Assembly (NCBI RefSeq): GCF_900142825.1
Contig: NZ_FRCH01000001.1
Location: 1,612,001-1,676,000, forward strand
Origin: Rhodanobacter sp. OK091
GTDB lineage: Bacteria; Pseudomonadota; Gammaproteobacteria; Xanthomonadales; Rhodanobacteraceae
Direction: 5' to 3'
Length of the DNA: 64,000 nucleotides
In this document: piece after piece, positions 17,546-27,490 of the stretch
How positions within the stretch are numbered: position 1 is the stretch's first letter
Layout of the letters: each line of letters starts with the position of its first letter
Program-made: the position numbers and the translations under genes
The notes under the pieces: model-generated
What the model saw: the letters and a program-made list of their open reading frames with translations, nothing else
Told to the model about the DNA's origin: nothing
Databases searched by the model: none

Positions 17546-19405
17546 GTGCTAGTGAATGCGCAACCGAAAGCCGAGTCAGATCCGGATCGACACCCGCTCG
17601 CCGGCCAGCCGATGAGCGGTGCCGACGTGATCGTGCAGGTGTTCGCCGATGAAGGCGTCGAGGTGATGTTCGGTTACTCCGGCGGCGCGATCCTGCCGGT
17701 ATACGACGCCGTGTTCCGTTACAACGCCATACACCTGAAGGAAAACGGCGACGAGCCGATGCCGCTGATCGTGCCGGCCAACGAACAAGGTGCGGGCTTC
17801 ATGGCCGCGGGTTATGCGCGCGCCTCCGGCAAAGTCGGTGTGGCCGTGGTCACCTCCGGCCCCGGCGCAACGAACATGGTCACGCCGGTGCGCGACTCGA
17901 TGGCCGACTCGATCCCGCTGGTGGTGATCTGCGGCCAGGTGAGCACCGCGGCGATCGGCAGCGACGCGTTCCAGGAGGCGCCGATCAGCAACATCATGGG
18001 CGCCTGCGCCAAGCACGTGTTCCTGGTCACCGATCCGGCGCAGCTGGAAGCGACCTTGCGCACCGCATTCACCCTCGCCCGCAGCGGTCGCCCCGGGCCG
18101 GTGGTGGTGGACGTGCCCAAGGACGTGCAGAACACCGCGCTGAACTTTCGCGGCGCCGGTGAGCTGGCACTGACCGGCTACCGCGCACGGCTGCGGGCGG
18201 TGGAACAGTCGGCACTGAGCGATGCCGACTGCGCCGCGCTCTTCGCCGCACTGATGCAGTCGAAGCGGCCATTGATCTATGCCGGCGGCGGCGTGATCGC
18301 GGCGGGTGCGTCGGCCGCACTGCGCGCGTTCGTCGATGCGTTCGGATTGCCGGTGACCACCACCTTGATGGGTCTTGGCGCGTTCGACACCACCGATCCA
18401 TTGGCGCTGCACATGCTGGGCATGCACGGCACGGCGTATGCGAATTACGCGGTGGAGGATTGCGACTTCGTGCTGGCGCTGGGCGCGCGCTTCGACGATC
18501 GCGTGGCCGGGGTGCCGGACAAGTTCGCGCCGCGTGCGAAGTTCATCGCGCACATCGACATCGACCCGGCCGAGATCGGCAAGGTGAAATCCGTGCACTG
18601 GCATCATGTCGGGCCGATGGTGCGTGCGCTGGAACGGTTGACCAGCTACGGCCGTGCGCATGGCCTGCGGCCGTCGCTGCAGGCCTGGCACGAGCACGTG
18701 GCCGAGCTGAAACGCGTGCATGCGTTGAACTACGACCGCACCAGCGCGCTGATCCAGCCTTATGCCGTGCTGGAAGCGATCAACCGACACACGGGCGGCC
18801 GCGCCATCATCAGCACCGGCGTCGGCCAGCACCAGATGTGGTCGGCGCAGTACTTCGACTTCCGCGCGCCGCGGCATTGGCTCACCTCCGGCTCGATGGG
18901 CACGATGGGTTTCGGCCTGCCGGCGGCGGTCGGCGCGCAATTCGCCCGGCCCGACGCGCTGGTGATCGACATCGACGGCGACGCCAGCATCCGCATGAAC
19001 ATCGGCGAGCTGGAAACCGTCACCACCTACAACCTGCCGGTCAAGGTGGTGGTGCTCAACAACGTCGGCGACGGCATGGTGCGGCAGTGGCAGAAGCTGT
19101 ACTTCAAGGGCCGCTTCGCCGCCTCCGACAAGAGCCTGCACCGGAAGGACTTCGTGCTTGCGGCGCAGGCCGACGGCTTCGCCTGGGCGCAGCGGCTGGA
19201 GCGCGTGGAGGAACTGGAGGCGACCATCGCCGCGTTCCTCGCCTTCGATGGTCCGGCCTTCCTCGAAGTGATGATCGACCAGGATGCCGGCGTGTATCCG
19301 ATGGTCGGCCCCGGCGCCAGCTACGCACAGATGATCACCGGCGACTTCATTGCCTCGCGCCATGCGTCCCCGGTTCACGAAACCGCGCCTTCCAACATGT
19401 TCTGA
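17546..19405 (+). CDS. ilvG: Acetolactate synthase, large (catalytic) subunit
   Basis: Thiamine diphosphate enzyme making acetolactate and acetohydroxybutyrate. The 619-residue protein has the N-terminal [29 protein letters not shown], the TPP-activating glutamate in [30 protein letters not shown], and the TPP/Mg segment [15 protein letters not shown] near 475. GTG at 17546 is used with GAGGA nine bases earlier; another GTG at 17552 is equally possible. It forms a pair with the small ACT subunit that follows, which resembles the IlvG/IlvM arrangement; the isozyme class is inferred from context. Confidence 0.93.
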   Translation: MLVNAQPKAESDPDRHPLAGQPMSGADVIVQVFADEGVEVMFGYSGGAILPVYDAVFRYNAIHLKENGDEPMPLIVPANEQGAGFMAAGYARASGKVGVAVVTSGPGATNMVTPVRDSMADSIPLVVICGQVSTAAIGSDAFQEAPISNIMGACAKHVFLVTDPAQLEATLRTAFTLARSGRPGPVVVDVPKDVQNTALNFRGAGELALTGYRARLRAVEQSALSDADCAALFAALMQSKRPLIYAGGGVIAAGASAALRAFVDAFGLPVTTTLMGLGAFDTTDPLALHMLGMHGTAYANYAVEDCDFVLALGARFDDRVAGVPDKFAPRAKFIAHIDIDPAEIGKVKSVHWHHVGPMVRALERLTSYGRAHGLRPSLQAWHEHVAELKRVHALNYDRTSALIQPYAVLEAINRHTGGRAIISTGVGQHQMWSAQYFDFRAPRHWLTSGSMGTMGFGLPAAVGAQFARPDALVIDIDGDASIRMNIGELETVTTYNLPVKVVVLNNVGDGMVRQWQKLYFKGRFAASDKSLHRKDFVLAAQADGFAWAQRLERVEELEATIAAFLAFDGPAFLEVMIDQDAGVYPMVGPGASYAQMITGDFIASRHASPVHETAPSNMF

Positions 19406-19427
19406 GCATCACCCGGAGCGAACCGCC

Positions 19428-19676
19428 ATGAACCACACCTTGTCCATCCTGTTGCAGAACGAAGCCGGCGCGCTGGTGCGCGTCGCCGGGCTGTTCGCCG
19501 CGCGCGGCTACAACATCGACACGCTGACCGTCAGCGCCACCCATGATCCGGCCGTGTCGCGGCTCACCCTGAGCCTGCAGTGCGACGATGCCGGCGTCGC
19601 GCAGATCCTGCAGCAGACGCGCAAGCTGGTCGACGTGCTGCAGGTGGCGCATCCGGCGACGGCACTGGCGGCATGA
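19428..19676 (+). CDS. ilvM: Acetolactate synthase, small regulatory subunit
   Basis: An 82-residue ACT-domain protein ([36 protein letters not shown]). It is the short form of the regulatory subunit, comparable in length to IlvM and lacking the C-terminal extension of IlvH/IlvN. In the family this subunit stabilises the enzyme and mediates valine inhibition. The ATG at 19428 lies 22 bases after ilvG behind CCGGAG; the stop overlaps ilvA. Confidence 0.9.
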   Translation: MNHTLSILLQNEAGALVRVAGLFAARGYNIDTLTVSATHDPAVSRLTLSLQCDDAGVAQILQQTRKLVDVLQVAHPATALAA

Positions 19677-21250
19677 GTGCAGTCGTTGCGCCGGCTGCCG
19701 ACGATGCCGCAGCCGTCGACGACTTGCTGGCGCAGACCCGTGCCGCACGTGTTTATGACGTGGCACACGAGTCCGCGCTGGAAGCCGCCCCGCTGCTCAG
19801 CGCGCGACTCGGCCGGCCGGTGCTGCTCAAGCGCGAAGACCAGCAGCCGGTGTTCTCGTTCAAACTGCGCGGTGCGTACAACCGCATGGTGCAGCTGGAC
19901 CCGGCGCAACGCGCGCGTGGGGTGATCGCCGCTTCCGCCGGCAACCACGCGCAAGGCGTGGCGCTGGCCGCGGCAAAACTGGGCATCCGCGCCACCATCG
20001 TGATGCCGGTGACCGCGCCGCAGGTGAAGGTGGATGCGGTGCGCCGGTTCGGCGGCGCCATGGTGGAAATCGTGCTGGCCGGCGACTCCTACAGCGACGC
20101 GCAGGCTGCCGCCGCGCAACTGCAGGCCGAACATGGCGCCACCTTCGTGCACCCGTTCGACGATCTGGCGGTAATAGCTGGCCAGGGCACCGTGGCATTG
20201 GAAATCCTGCACCAGCATCCGGGCCCGTTGCACGCGGTGTTCGTGCCGGTGGGTGGCGGCGGCCTGCTTGCCGGCGTGGCCGCTTGCATCAAGGCGCTGC
20301 GGCCGGAGGTGAAAGTCATCGGCGTGCAGGCGCTCGATGCCGACGCGATGACGCGTTCGCTGGAAAAGGGCTCGCGCGTGGCGCTGGACGAGGTCGGCCT
20401 GTTCGCCGACGGCACCGCGGTGAAGCAGGTCGGCGCGCTCACCTTCGCGCTGTGCCGGCAACATGTGGATGCCATGCTGCGGGTGGACACCGATGCGATC
20501 TGCGCGGCGATCCGCGACATTTACCAGGACACCCGCTGCGTGCCGGAACCCTCCGGCGCGCTGGCGCTGGCCGGGCTGAAACAGTATGTCGCCACGCGCG
20601 CCCACCTCGGTGAGCAAGCTGCCGATGGCGCGTTGGTGGCCATCGTCTCCGGCGCGAACATGAATTTCGACCGCCTGCGCTTCGTGGCCGAACGCGCCGA
20701 GGTGGGCGAGCAGCACGAAGCCGTGTTCGCGGTGACGATCCCGGAGGAGCGGGGCAGCTTCCGCCGCTTCTGCGCCGCACTGGGCCGGCATAGCATCACC
20801 GAATTCAACTACCGCATCGGCGATGCCAGTTCCGCCCATATCTTCGTCGGCGTGCAGATCGCCAGCCGCGATGAGCGCGAGGCGCTGGCGGCCGCGTTCC
20901 GCGCGCAAGCGTTCGATGTGCTCGACCTTACCGATGACGAGCTGGCCAAACTGCACCTGCGCCACATGATCGGCGGGCGCTCGCCGCTGGCACGGCATGA
21001 GCGCTTGTACCGCTTCGAGTTCCCCGAACGGCCCGGTGCACTCACCCACTTCCTCGGCCAATTGCACCCGGACTGGAACATCAGCCTGTTCCACTATCGC
21101 AACCATGGCGCCGATTACGGCCGCATCCTGGTCGGCATCCAGGTGCCGCCCGAAGAGTACGCCCTGCTTCCGCCGTTTCTGGCCGCGCTGGGTTACCCGC
21201 ATTGGGACGAGAGCGACCACCCCGCGTATCGGCTGCTGCTGCGCGAGTAA
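19673..21250 (+). CDS. ilvA: Threonine ammonia-lyase, biosynthetic
   Basis: Deaminates threonine to 2-ketobutyrate, the entry to isoleucine. The 525-residue protein has the PLP lysine at about 64 ([10 protein letters not shown]), [10 protein letters not shown], the glycine loop [11 protein letters not shown], and two C-terminal ACT-like regulatory domains (the later one begins around [16 protein letters not shown]). This long form is the isoleucine-sensitive biosynthetic type rather than the short catabolic TdcB. ATG 19673 overlaps the ilvM stop. As last gene of the superoperon it uses threonine from the thr operon 14 kb upstream. Confidence 0.95.
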   Translation: MSAVVAPAADDAAAVDDLLAQTRAARVYDVAHESALEAAPLLSARLGRPVLLKREDQQPVFSFKLRGAYNRMVQLDPAQRARGVIAASAGNHAQGVALAAAKLGIRATIVMPVTAPQVKVDAVRRFGGAMVEIVLAGDSYSDAQAAAAQLQAEHGATFVHPFDDLAVIAGQGTVALEILHQHPGPLHAVFVPVGGGGLLAGVAACIKALRPEVKVIGVQALDADAMTRSLEKGSRVALDEVGLFADGTAVKQVGALTFALCRQHVDAMLRVDTDAICAAIRDIYQDTRCVPEPSGALALAGLKQYVATRAHLGEQAADGALVAIVSGANMNFDRLRFVAERAEVGEQHEAVFAVTIPEERGSFRRFCAALGRHSITEFNYRIGDASSAHIFVGVQIASRDEREALAAAFRAQAFDVLDLTDDELAKLHLRHMIGGRSPLARHERLYRFEFPERPGALTHFLGQLHPDWNISLFHYRNHGADYGRILVGIQVPPEEYALLPPFLAALGYPHWDESDHPAYRLLLRE

Positions 21251-21335
21251 ACCGGATCGCGCGATGCATCACCATGCCTGTATTGCAGTGATCCAGCACG
21301 CGAACAGAGTCTGGCGGCCACGTTAAACTCGGCGA

Positions 21336-22361
21336 ATGGCCACCCCTCCCCGCAAACGCCAGCGACCCAACACCCCGCCTTCGGCCACCACCCGCCCACG
21401 GCCCGGCCTGGCGAAACCCGCCGCGCGGCCGGTCCAGCCGGCCGACAGTTCGACCCGCGCCACGCGAGTGTTGAACTGGCTGCTGCGGAAGCTGCCGACG
21501 CGTTATCGCGAGAAAGCGCTGGACTATCTGGTGCTGACCCGGATGGATCGGCCGATCGGCGCGCTGCTGCTGCTGTGGCCGACCTGGTGGGCGCTGTGGC
21601 TGGCGGCCGGCGACTTCCCGCCGTGGAAGCCGCTGATCGTCTTCACTCTCGGCGTGTTCGCCATGCGCGCGGCCGGTTGCGCGATCAACGATTACGCCGA
21701 CCGCAAGCTGGATCCGCAAGTGGCGCGCACGGCCGGCCGGCCGATCGCATCGGGCCGGGTGACGCCGCGCGAGGCCTTGGTCGTGTTCGCCGTCCTGCTG
21801 GTGTTCGCCTTCGTGCTGGTGCTGTTCACCAATCGGCTGACGATCGAGCTGTCGTTCGCCGGTGCCGCGCTGGCTGCGCTGTATCCGTTCACCAAGCGCT
21901 ACACCTATATGCCGCAAGTGGTGCTGGGCGCGGCGTTCGGCTGGTCGATCCCGATGGCATTCGCCGCGGTGATGAATACGGTGCCGCCGGTGGGCTGGCT
22001 GCTGTTCATCGGCAACATCATCTGGTCGGTGATCTATGACACCGAGTACGCGATGGTCGACCGCGAGGATGACCTCAAGGCCGGCGCCAAGTCCACCGCG
22101 ATCCTGTTCGGCGACGCGGACCTGCCGATCCTGGGCGTGCTGATGGGTACGTTCCTGCTGGCGATGCTGTTCGTGGGTCAGCGCGCCGCGCTGGGCTGGC
22201 CGTACTGGCTAGGCCTGCTGATTGCCGCCGGGTTGTTCGGCTATCAGCACTGGCTGATACGCGACCGCATCCGCAGCGCCTGCCTCGCCGCGTTCCGCCA
22301 CAACAACTGGTTGGGACTGGCGGTGTGGATCGGCATCGTGCTGGCACTGGCCGTGCGCTAG
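21336..22361 (+). CDS. ubiA: 4-hydroxybenzoate polyprenyltransferase
   Basis: Membrane prenyltransferase that attaches the polyprenyl tail in ubiquinone synthesis. The 341-residue protein has an unusual basic, proline-rich lead of about 45 residues (RKRQRPNTPPSATTRPRP), then LTRMDRPIGALLLLWPTWW, the first Asp-rich motif NDYADRKLDPQVARTAGRP and the second DTEYAMVDREDDLKAGAKST, with about eight hydrophobic helices. A start after the lead is possible, but no better ribosome binding site was seen. It is convergent with comF across a long hairpin. Confidence 0.92.
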   Translation: MATPPRKRQRPNTPPSATTRPRPGLAKPAARPVQPADSSTRATRVLNWLLRKLPTRYREKALDYLVLTRMDRPIGALLLLWPTWWALWLAAGDFPPWKPLIVFTLGVFAMRAAGCAINDYADRKLDPQVARTAGRPIASGRVTPREALVVFAVLLVFAFVLVLFTNRLTIELSFAGAALAALYPFTKRYTYMPQVVLGAAFGWSIPMAFAAVMNTVPPVGWLLFIGNIIWSVIYDTEYAMVDREDDLKAGAKSTAILFGDADLPILGVLMGTFLLAMLFVGQRAALGWPYWLGLLIAAGLFGYQHWLIRDRIRSACLAAFRHNNWLGLAVWIGIVLALAVR

Positions 22362-22366
22362 ATGAG

Positions 22367-22456
22367 GAGTGAGTGAAGAGGAGTGAGAAACGAGTAAAAG
22401 CTGAAAGTCACGAAGTTCCTCTCGTTTCTCATTCCTCGCTCCTCTACTCACTTCTC
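22367..22456. terminator. Long imperfect hairpin between ubiA and comF
   Basis: A GAGTGAG-rich arm (22367-22394, ending GAAACGAG) and a complementary CTC-rich arm (22421-22456, starting CTCGTTTC) can form a stem of about 28 pairs with a few bulges. It lies between convergent genes and covers the last codons of comF. It probably ends transcription from both sides, though no T run is present; the repetitive GAGTGAG pattern suggests a dispersed repeat. Confidence 0.55.
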
Positions 22457-23166
22457 GTCCCAGGCGCCCGTGCCAGCGCCCACACATCCACTCGCGACAC
22501 GCCGGCACGCCTGAGCACACGAGCACACTCGGCCAAGGTGGCGCCGGTGGTCATCACGTCATCGAGAATCGCCACATGCGCGGGAAGCGCGATGCCCGCG
22601 CGCAACGCGAACGCGCCGCGCACATTGCGGCGACGGCCGAGGGCATCGAGCTCGGTTTGCGCGTCGGTCCGGCGAATACGTTGCAGCACGTCGTGGCGCA
22701 GCGGCACGCCGAGGTCGCGGGCGAGCGGACGAGCCAGTTCCAGCGCCTGGTTGTAACCGCGCTCACGCAGCCGGCCCAGATGCAGCGGCACGGCCAACAG
22801 CAGTTGCGGCGGCTCGATCGGGCAGGGCTCGCGTCGCCACAGCGTCGACAACACACGGCCGGCGGCGAGATCGGCACCGAACTTGTAGCGCGATTCCAGC
22901 CTATCCAGCGGCCAGCCGTAACGGAACGGCGCCCACGCCGCATCCCATGGCGGAATACGGCGCTGGCATTCGCCGCACAGTGGCGCCGGCGTGGCCAGCG
23001 GCAAGGCGCAACGCTTGCAACAGCTGCGATTGCGCGGCAGCTCCGCCGCGCAATCGGCGCACAGGTCGATGCCCTCGGCACCTGCAGCGCCGCACAGCAG
23101 GCAGTGCAGCGGCAACACGAAATGCCGCAGCCGCCGCCAGGTTGTCATCAGCGCATCCATGCGCAT
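22444..23166 (-). CDS. comF: ComF-family amidophosphoribosyltransferase-like protein
   Basis: A 240-residue ComF homologue. The N-terminus has a zinc-ribbon set of cysteines (CLLCGAAG, LCADC, CCKRCALPL, CGECQRR), and the C-terminal part is a phosphoribosyltransferase fold with ERGYNQALELARPLA and the PRPP-binding VAILDDVMTTGATLAEC. ComF is needed for natural transformation in several bacteria, where it helps handle incoming single-stranded DNA; dprA at 53 kb is another transformation gene in this window. The last codons fall in the long hairpin. Confidence 0.88.
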   Translation of the reverse strand: MRMDALMTTWRRLRHFVLPLHCLLCGAAGAEGIDLCADCAAELPRNRSCCKRCALPLATPAPLCGECQRRIPPWDAAWAPFRYGWPLDRLESRYKFGADLAAGRVLSTLWRREPCPIEPPQLLLAVPLHLGRLRERGYNQALELARPLARDLGVPLRHDVLQRIRRTDAQTELDALGRRRNVRGAFALRAGIALPAHVAILDDVMTTGATLAECARVLRRAGVSRVDVWALARAPGTRSE

Positions 23167-23172
23167 CTCCGT

Positions 23173-23379
23173 TCAACGACCGGGCTTGTACAGTGCCGCG
23201 TCGAGAATCGACCACAGATGGATCAACCATCCGAGCCAGATAATCCACAGCACCGCCGCCAGCACGAACATGACGATCGCCATCAGTAGGCGCCCCTGCA
23301 CCAGCTGGCCGAGCCCCGGGATAAAGAAACTGCAGATGGCCGCGAGCACGTTGCCGCTGCTGCCTTGTCCTTCGCTCAT
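23173..23379 (-). CDS. Small TM2-like membrane protein
   Basis: A 68-residue protein with two predicted membrane helices: LAAICSFFIPGLGQLVQGRLL and a following stretch AIVMFVLAAVLWIIWLGWLI, ending SILDAALYKPGR. The FIPGLGQL-G-R pattern is that of TM2-type small membrane proteins; the function of such proteins is not established. The ATG at 23379 begins MSEGQGSSGN. The gene ends six bases before the comF start and may be co-transcribed with it. Confidence 0.7.
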   Translation of the reverse strand: MSEGQGSSGNVLAAICSFFIPGLGQLVQGRLLMAIVMFVLAAVLWIIWLGWLIHLWSILDAALYKPGR

Positions 23380-23448
23380 GCTGGTCCACCCCACGTCTGG
23401 TTGCCTCTGATAGCGCGATGGTAGCGTCTGAGCCGTATTCACGCCTGC

Positions 23449-23478
23449 GTCAACCATTACTCGAACCGATTGGTTGAC
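23449..23478 (+). promoter_or_regulatory. BirA-type biotin operator overlapping the bioB promoter
   Basis: GTCAACC (23449-23455), sixteen bases, then GGTTGAC (23472-23478). This matches the form of the known BirA operator of E. coli (TTGTAAACC, 16 bases, GGTTTACAA), with the same spacing and the same AACC/GGTT core. The right half overlaps TTGACA at 23474-23479, the -35 box proposed for bioB. Binding would therefore block transcription when biotin is abundant. It also implies a BirA with a DNA-binding domain, coded outside this window. Confidence 0.7.
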
Positions 23479-23502
23479 ACTCCTCGTAGCGACTCCCACA
23501 CT
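23474..23502 (+). promoter_or_regulatory. Candidate bioB promoter
   Basis: TTGACA at 23474-23479 is a consensus -35 box; 17 bases later CACACT is a weak -10. The bioB ATG follows about 30 bases on. The overlap with the BirA-like site supports the assignment. Confidence 0.5.
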
Positions 23503-23532
23503 TTCGCGATTCTTTATGGGAGTCTCTGTTCC

Positions 23533-24579
23533 ATGGACGACACTGTCATCCGCCACGACTGGACCCGCGCCGAAGTGGCCGCGCTGTTCGCGCTGCCGTT
23601 CAACGAGCTGCTGCATCGCGCGCATGCGGCACATCGCGAGCATCACGATCCGAACGCCGTGCAGGTATCGACCCTGCTGTCGATCAAGACCGGCGGCTGT
23701 CCGGAAGATTGCGCGTATTGCCCACAGGCGGCCCGTTACGATACCGGCGTGCAAGCGCAGAAACTGATGAGCGTGGAAGCGGTACTGGAGCGTGCGCAGG
23801 CTGCGAAAGATGCCGGTGCCAGCCGCTTCTGCATGGGCGCGGCATGGCGGGGCCCGAAGGACCGCGATGTGGTCAAGGTGGCCGAGATCGTCCGCGCGGT
23901 AAAAGGCCTGGGCCTGGAAACCTGCGCCACGCTGGGCATGCTGAGCGGATCGCAAGCCGACACCTTGAAGGCCGCTGGCCTCGACTACTACAACCACAAC
24001 CTCGACACCGCGCCGGAGTTCTACGACGAAGTGATACACACCCGTCAGTACCAGGATCGCCTCGACACGCTGGAGCACGTGCGCCATGCCGGCATGAAGA
24101 CCTGCTGCGGCGGCATCGTCGGCATGGGCGAATCGCGCGATCAGCGCGCCGGGCTGCTGCAGACCCTGGCCACGCTGCCCGAGCATCCGCAGTCGGTGCC
24201 GATCAACCAGCTGGTGCAGATCGAAGGCACGCCGCTCAACGGCACCGAGGCGCTGGATCCGTTCGAATTCGTGCGCACCATCGCGGTCGCTCGGCTGCTG
24301 ATGCCGGCCTCGATGGTGCGTTTGTCGGCCGGTCGTCAGCAGATGGACGACGCGGTGCAGGCGCTGTGTTTCTTTGCCGGCGCCAATTCGATCTTCTACG
24401 GCGAAAAGCTGCTGACCACCGGCAATCCGGATGTGGAACACGACCGCGCGCTGTTCCGCCGGCTCGACCTGCATCCCCTGCAGGTGGTCGAGGAAACCGG
24501 CACCGTGCATGCGGACATTCTGGAAACCGCCGACACGGCTGGCTGCGGGCAAAGCTGTGGTTGCAGTGCCGCGGCCTGA
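23533..24579 (+). CDS. bioB: Biotin synthase
   Basis: Radical SAM enzyme that inserts sulfur into dethiobiotin. The 348-residue protein has the [4Fe-4S] motif CPEDCAYC (cysteines at about 56, 60 and 63) after LLSIKTGG, the [13 protein letters not shown] region, and cysteines in [13 protein letters not shown] that bind the second cluster with the later RLSAGRQ arginine. The C-terminus is cysteine-rich (GCGQSCGC). The ATG at 23533 was chosen over upstream in-frame starts because homology begins at RHDWTRAEV. It overlaps bioF by 14 bases. Confidence 0.96.
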   Translation: MDDTVIRHDWTRAEVAALFALPFNELLHRAHAAHREHHDPNAVQVSTLLSIKTGGCPEDCAYCPQAARYDTGVQAQKLMSVEAVLERAQAAKDAGASRFCMGAAWRGPKDRDVVKVAEIVRAVKGLGLETCATLGMLSGSQADTLKAAGLDYYNHNLDTAPEFYDEVIHTRQYQDRLDTLEHVRHAGMKTCCGGIVGMGESRDQRAGLLQTLATLPEHPQSVPINQLVQIEGTPLNGTEALDPFEFVRTIAVARLLMPASMVRLSAGRQQMDDAVQALCFFAGANSIFYGEKLLTTGNPDVEHDRALFRRLDLHPLQVVEETGTVHADILETADTAGCGQSCGCSAAA

Positions 24580-25771
24580 CCTGCTCAAGCGTCTGGCCAT
24601 CCAGACGGCTGAACGTGCCGAGGCGAAACTGCTGCGCCGGCTGCGCACTCTCGATAACGCTGACGGGCCATGGCTGGATGTAGGCAACGGGCGCCTGCTG
24701 TCGTTCTGCAGCAACGACTACCTCGGTCTGGCGCAGCACCCGCAGCTGGTCGCTGCGCTCACCCGTGCGGCCAGGCAAGGCGGCGTAGGCAGCACGTCGG
24801 CTCATCTGATCTGCGGGCACCGCACCGAACATGCGGAGCTGGAGGAAGCACTCGCCGTATGGACGGGCCGCGAACGCGCGCTGCTGTTCTCCACCGGTTA
24901 CATGGCCAACCTCGGCGTGCTGCAGGCGGTGCTGGCGCGTGGCGACATCTGCGTGCAGGACAAGCTCAACCACGCCTGCCTGCTCGATGGCGCCAAACTC
25001 AGTGGCGCCGAACTGAAACGCTATCCGCATGCCGATGTCGCCGCCGCCGCGCGGCAGCTGGCAACCCGCCCCGATGCCGCCGCGCTGCTGGCGACCGATG
25101 GTGTATTCAGCATGGATGGCGATGTCGCGCCGCTGCGCGAACTGGCGGCCTTGTGCGCCCGTGATCGCGCCTCCTTGCTGGTCGACGACGCGCACGGCCT
25201 CGGCGTGCTCGGCGAGCATGGTGCCGGCAGCGTCAATGCCGCCGACCTCAGCCAGCATGAAGTACCGCTGCTGATGGCCACGCTGGGCAAGGCGCTCGGT
25301 TGCATGGGCGCCTTCGTGGCCGGCCCGGCCGCGCTGATCGACGGCCTGATCCAGTTCGCGCGTCCCTACATCTATACCACCGCGATGCCGCCGGCGCTGG
25401 CCGCCGCCGCACTCGAGTCGGTGCAGTTGGCGCAGACGGAAGATTGGCGGCGGGAGAAGCTCGCCGCGCTGATCGCACGCTTCCGCCACGGTGCTGCCGA
25501 ACTTGGCCTGCCGCTGGCCGCATCCTTCAGCGCGATCCAGCCGCTGCTGCTGGGTAGCGCCGACGCGGCGCTGGCTGCGGCGCAGGCGCTGGAACGGCTC
25601 GGCCTGCTGGTCAGCGCGATCCGCCCACCCACCGTGCCGTCGGGCCAGGCGCGATTGCGCATCACGCTGTCCGCGACGCACGAGGAAGCCCATGTCGACC
25701 GCCTGCTGGACGCACTGGAAACACTGCATCTGTCCGTGCCGCAGCGGGCCGCGCCGGGCGACCACGTATAA
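24566..25771 (+). CDS. bioF: 8-amino-7-oxononanoate synthase
   Basis: PLP enzyme joining pimeloyl-ACP (or -CoA) with alanine in biotin synthesis. The 401-residue chain has [46 protein letters not shown] and the PLP lysine at about 242 in ATLGKALGC. The GTG at 24566 inside the end of bioB fits the start of homology (RPDLLKRL); a GTG at 24557 is also in frame. Overlap with bioB suggests coupled translation. Confidence 0.94.
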   Translation: MPRPDLLKRLAIQTAERAEAKLLRRLRTLDNADGPWLDVGNGRLLSFCSNDYLGLAQHPQLVAALTRAARQGGVGSTSAHLICGHRTEHAELEEALAVWTGRERALLFSTGYMANLGVLQAVLARGDICVQDKLNHACLLDGAKLSGAELKRYPHADVAAAARQLATRPDAAALLATDGVFSMDGDVAPLRELAALCARDRASLLVDDAHGLGVLGEHGAGSVNAADLSQHEVPLLMATLGKALGCMGAFVAGPAALIDGLIQFARPYIYTTAMPPALAAAALESVQLAQTEDWRREKLAALIARFRHGAAELGLPLAASFSAIQPLLLGSADAALAAAQALERLGLLVSAIRPPTVPSGQARLRITLSATHEEAHVDRLLDALETLHLSVPQRAAPGDHV

Positions 25772-25799
25772 TCGCCGCCTGCTCCGCCGATTCCCCCGC

Positions 25800-26708
25800 A
25801 TGTCGATCGTCAATATCTCCGCCTATAAATTCGTCAGCCTGGACGACTTGCCCACGCTGCGCGAACGGCTGCTCGCCCGCTGCGAAGCGCTGGCGCTGAA
25901 AGGCACGATCCTGCTGGCGCCGGAGGGCATCAACCTGTTCCTTGCGGGCAGCCGCGCCGCGATCGACGGCTTCATGCCCCCCTTGCGCGAAGATCCGCGC
26001 TTCGCCGATATCGAACCGAAAGAGTCGTTGTCCGACGAGGTGCCGTTCGGCCACATGCGGGTGCGTCTGAAGCGGGAAATCATCACCATGCGGTTGCCGA
26101 CGATCCGCCCCGAAGGCGGCCGCGCGCCCGCGGTGGACGCTGCCACGCTGCAGCGCTGGCTGGATCAAGGCCACGATGACGAGGGCCGCGAAGTCGTGTT
26201 GCTGGACACCCGCAACGACTACGAGACCGAGGTGGGCAAGTTTCCCCAGGCCGTGGACTACCGCATCGCCAGCTTCACCGAATTCCCCGCCGCCATCGCC
26301 GCCGACCGCGCACGCTACGAAGGCAAGACCATCGTCTCGTATTGCACCGGCGGCATCCGCTGCGAGAAGGCCGCGCTGCACATGCAGGATCTAGGCATGC
26401 CTCGCGTCTATCAGCTCGAAGGCGGCATTCTGAAATATCTGGAGCAGACCGACGGCGCCCACTGGCGCGGCGATTGTTTCGTGTTCGACGGGCGCGTCGC
26501 GGTGGACAAACAGCTCCTGCCTTCGTCTCCTATCCCCTCTCGGCTTTCGCCTCCTCTCCCCTCCGGGGAGAGGATCGAGGTGAGGGGACATTCTGGCGAA
26601 GGTGTTGTTTCGAGGCCGGCTTCGATCGACGCCACCGCGAGCACCTGCCCCTCATCCGCCCCTTCGGGGCACCTTCTCCCCGACGGGGAGAAGGAAATAT
26701 CGGCATGA
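25800..26708 (+). CDS. trhO: tRNA uridine(34) hydroxylase with repeat-encoded tail
   Basis: Rhodanese-like TrhO/YceA family protein. Members hydroxylate U34 of tRNAs. Residues 1-95 form the acylphosphatase-like N-domain ([29 protein letters not shown]); the rhodanese domain follows with [13 protein letters not shown] and the active Cys in [12 protein letters not shown]. The conserved part ends about residue 241 (AVDKQLLP). The last 60 residues ([23 protein letters not shown]) are translated from repeat copy C, so the native C-terminus has been lost or lengthened. The stop overlaps bioH. Its place among bio genes has no obvious functional reason. Confidence 0.88.
   Translation: MSIVNISAYKFVSLDDLPTLRERLLARCEALALKGTILLAPEGINLFLAGSRAAIDGFMPPLREDPRFADIEPKESLSDEVPFGHMRVRLKREIITMRLPTIRPEGGRAPAVDAATLQRWLDQGHDDEGREVVLLDTRNDYETEVGKFPQAVDYRIASFTEFPAAIAADRARYEGKTIVSYCTGGIRCEKAALHMQDLGMPRVYQLEGGILKYLEQTDGAHWRGDCFVFDGRVAVDKQLLPSSPIPSRLSPPLPSGERIEVRGHSGEGVVSRPASIDATASTCPSSAPSGHLLPDGEKEISA
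26553..26694. repeat. Two-part intergenic repeat, copy C
   Basis: First part: CCTCTCCCC (26553-26561) with GGGGAGAGG (26565-26573) and GGTGAGGGG. Second part: the 76-base core from 26619 to 26694, ending in CCTTCTCCCC / GGGGAGAAGG. It is read through as the 3' end of trhO, and bioH begins ten bases after it. Unlike copies A and B it lacks the trailing TTCGGAG, and bioH relies on GGAGAAGG of the terminal hairpin as nearest purine-rich site. Confidence 0.85.
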
Positions 26709-27490
26709 CCTTGCATGTCGAAAAGGTGGGCCACGGCCCCGCGCCGATGGTGCTGCTGCATGGCTGGGCGATGCACGGCGGCGTACTGGCGCCGCTGGTC
26801 GAGGCACTGGAAGCACACTGCACGATGTATGTGGTCGACTTGCCCGGCCATGGCTACTCGCGCGACTGCGGACTGCCGCTGGAACCACGCGCCTGCGCCG
26901 CAGCGATTGCCAAAATTACGCCGCCAGCGATCTGGCTCGGCTGGTCGCTGGGTGGCATCGTCGCGCTGACCGCCGCGCTGGAAATGCCACGGCAGGTGCG
27001 TGGCCTGGCGATGCTTTGCGCCACGCCGAAATTCGTGCGCGATGCCGGCTGGCCGTTCGGTGCCGACGGCAAGCTGGTGCACCAGCTCGCCACCGATCTG
27101 GAAACCGATTACCACGCTACCATCGAGCGTTTCCTGGCGCTGGAAGCGATGGGTAGTGCCGACCCGCGCGCTGAATTGCGCCATCTGCGCGCGCTGGTGT
27201 TTGCCCGCGGCGAACCCGACCTGCGTGTGTTGCAGGAAGGCATCCGCATCCTGGAAGCCACCGACCGCCGCGCCGCCCTGCCCGACCTCAGTGCGCCCAG
27301 CGCCTGGATCAGCGGCCGCCGCGACCGGCTGGTGCCGCCGCAGGCGATGGCATGGTCGGCCGGCCAGTGCGGCGGCAGCTACGACGACATCCAGCAAGCC
27401 GGCCACGCGCCGTTCTTCGGCCATGCCCACGCAGTCGCGCAAGCGCTGCAACCCTTGCTGGCATCCACCAACGCGATGAGCCTGATTTGA
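26705..27490 (+). CDS. bioH: Pimeloyl-ACP methyl ester carboxylesterase
   Basis: Alpha/beta hydrolase that frees pimeloyl-ACP from its methyl ester after chain extension. The 261-residue protein has the oxyanion region [10 protein letters not shown], the nucleophile elbow GWSLGG (Ser about 81), a likely acid residue in [10 protein letters not shown], and the catalytic His in [10 protein letters not shown]. It overlaps both trhO (ATGA) and bioC (TGATG), so all three are probably translated in series. Confidence 0.93.
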   Translation: MTLHVEKVGHGPAPMVLLHGWAMHGGVLAPLVEALEAHCTMYVVDLPGHGYSRDCGLPLEPRACAAAIAKITPPAIWLGWSLGGIVALTAALEMPRQVRGLAMLCATPKFVRDAGWPFGADGKLVHQLATDLETDYHATIERFLALEAMGSADPRAELRHLRALVFARGEPDLRVLQEGIRILEATDRRAALPDLSAPSAWISGRRDRLVPPQAMAWSAGQCGGSYDDIQQAGHAPFFGHAHAVAQALQPLLASTNAMSLI

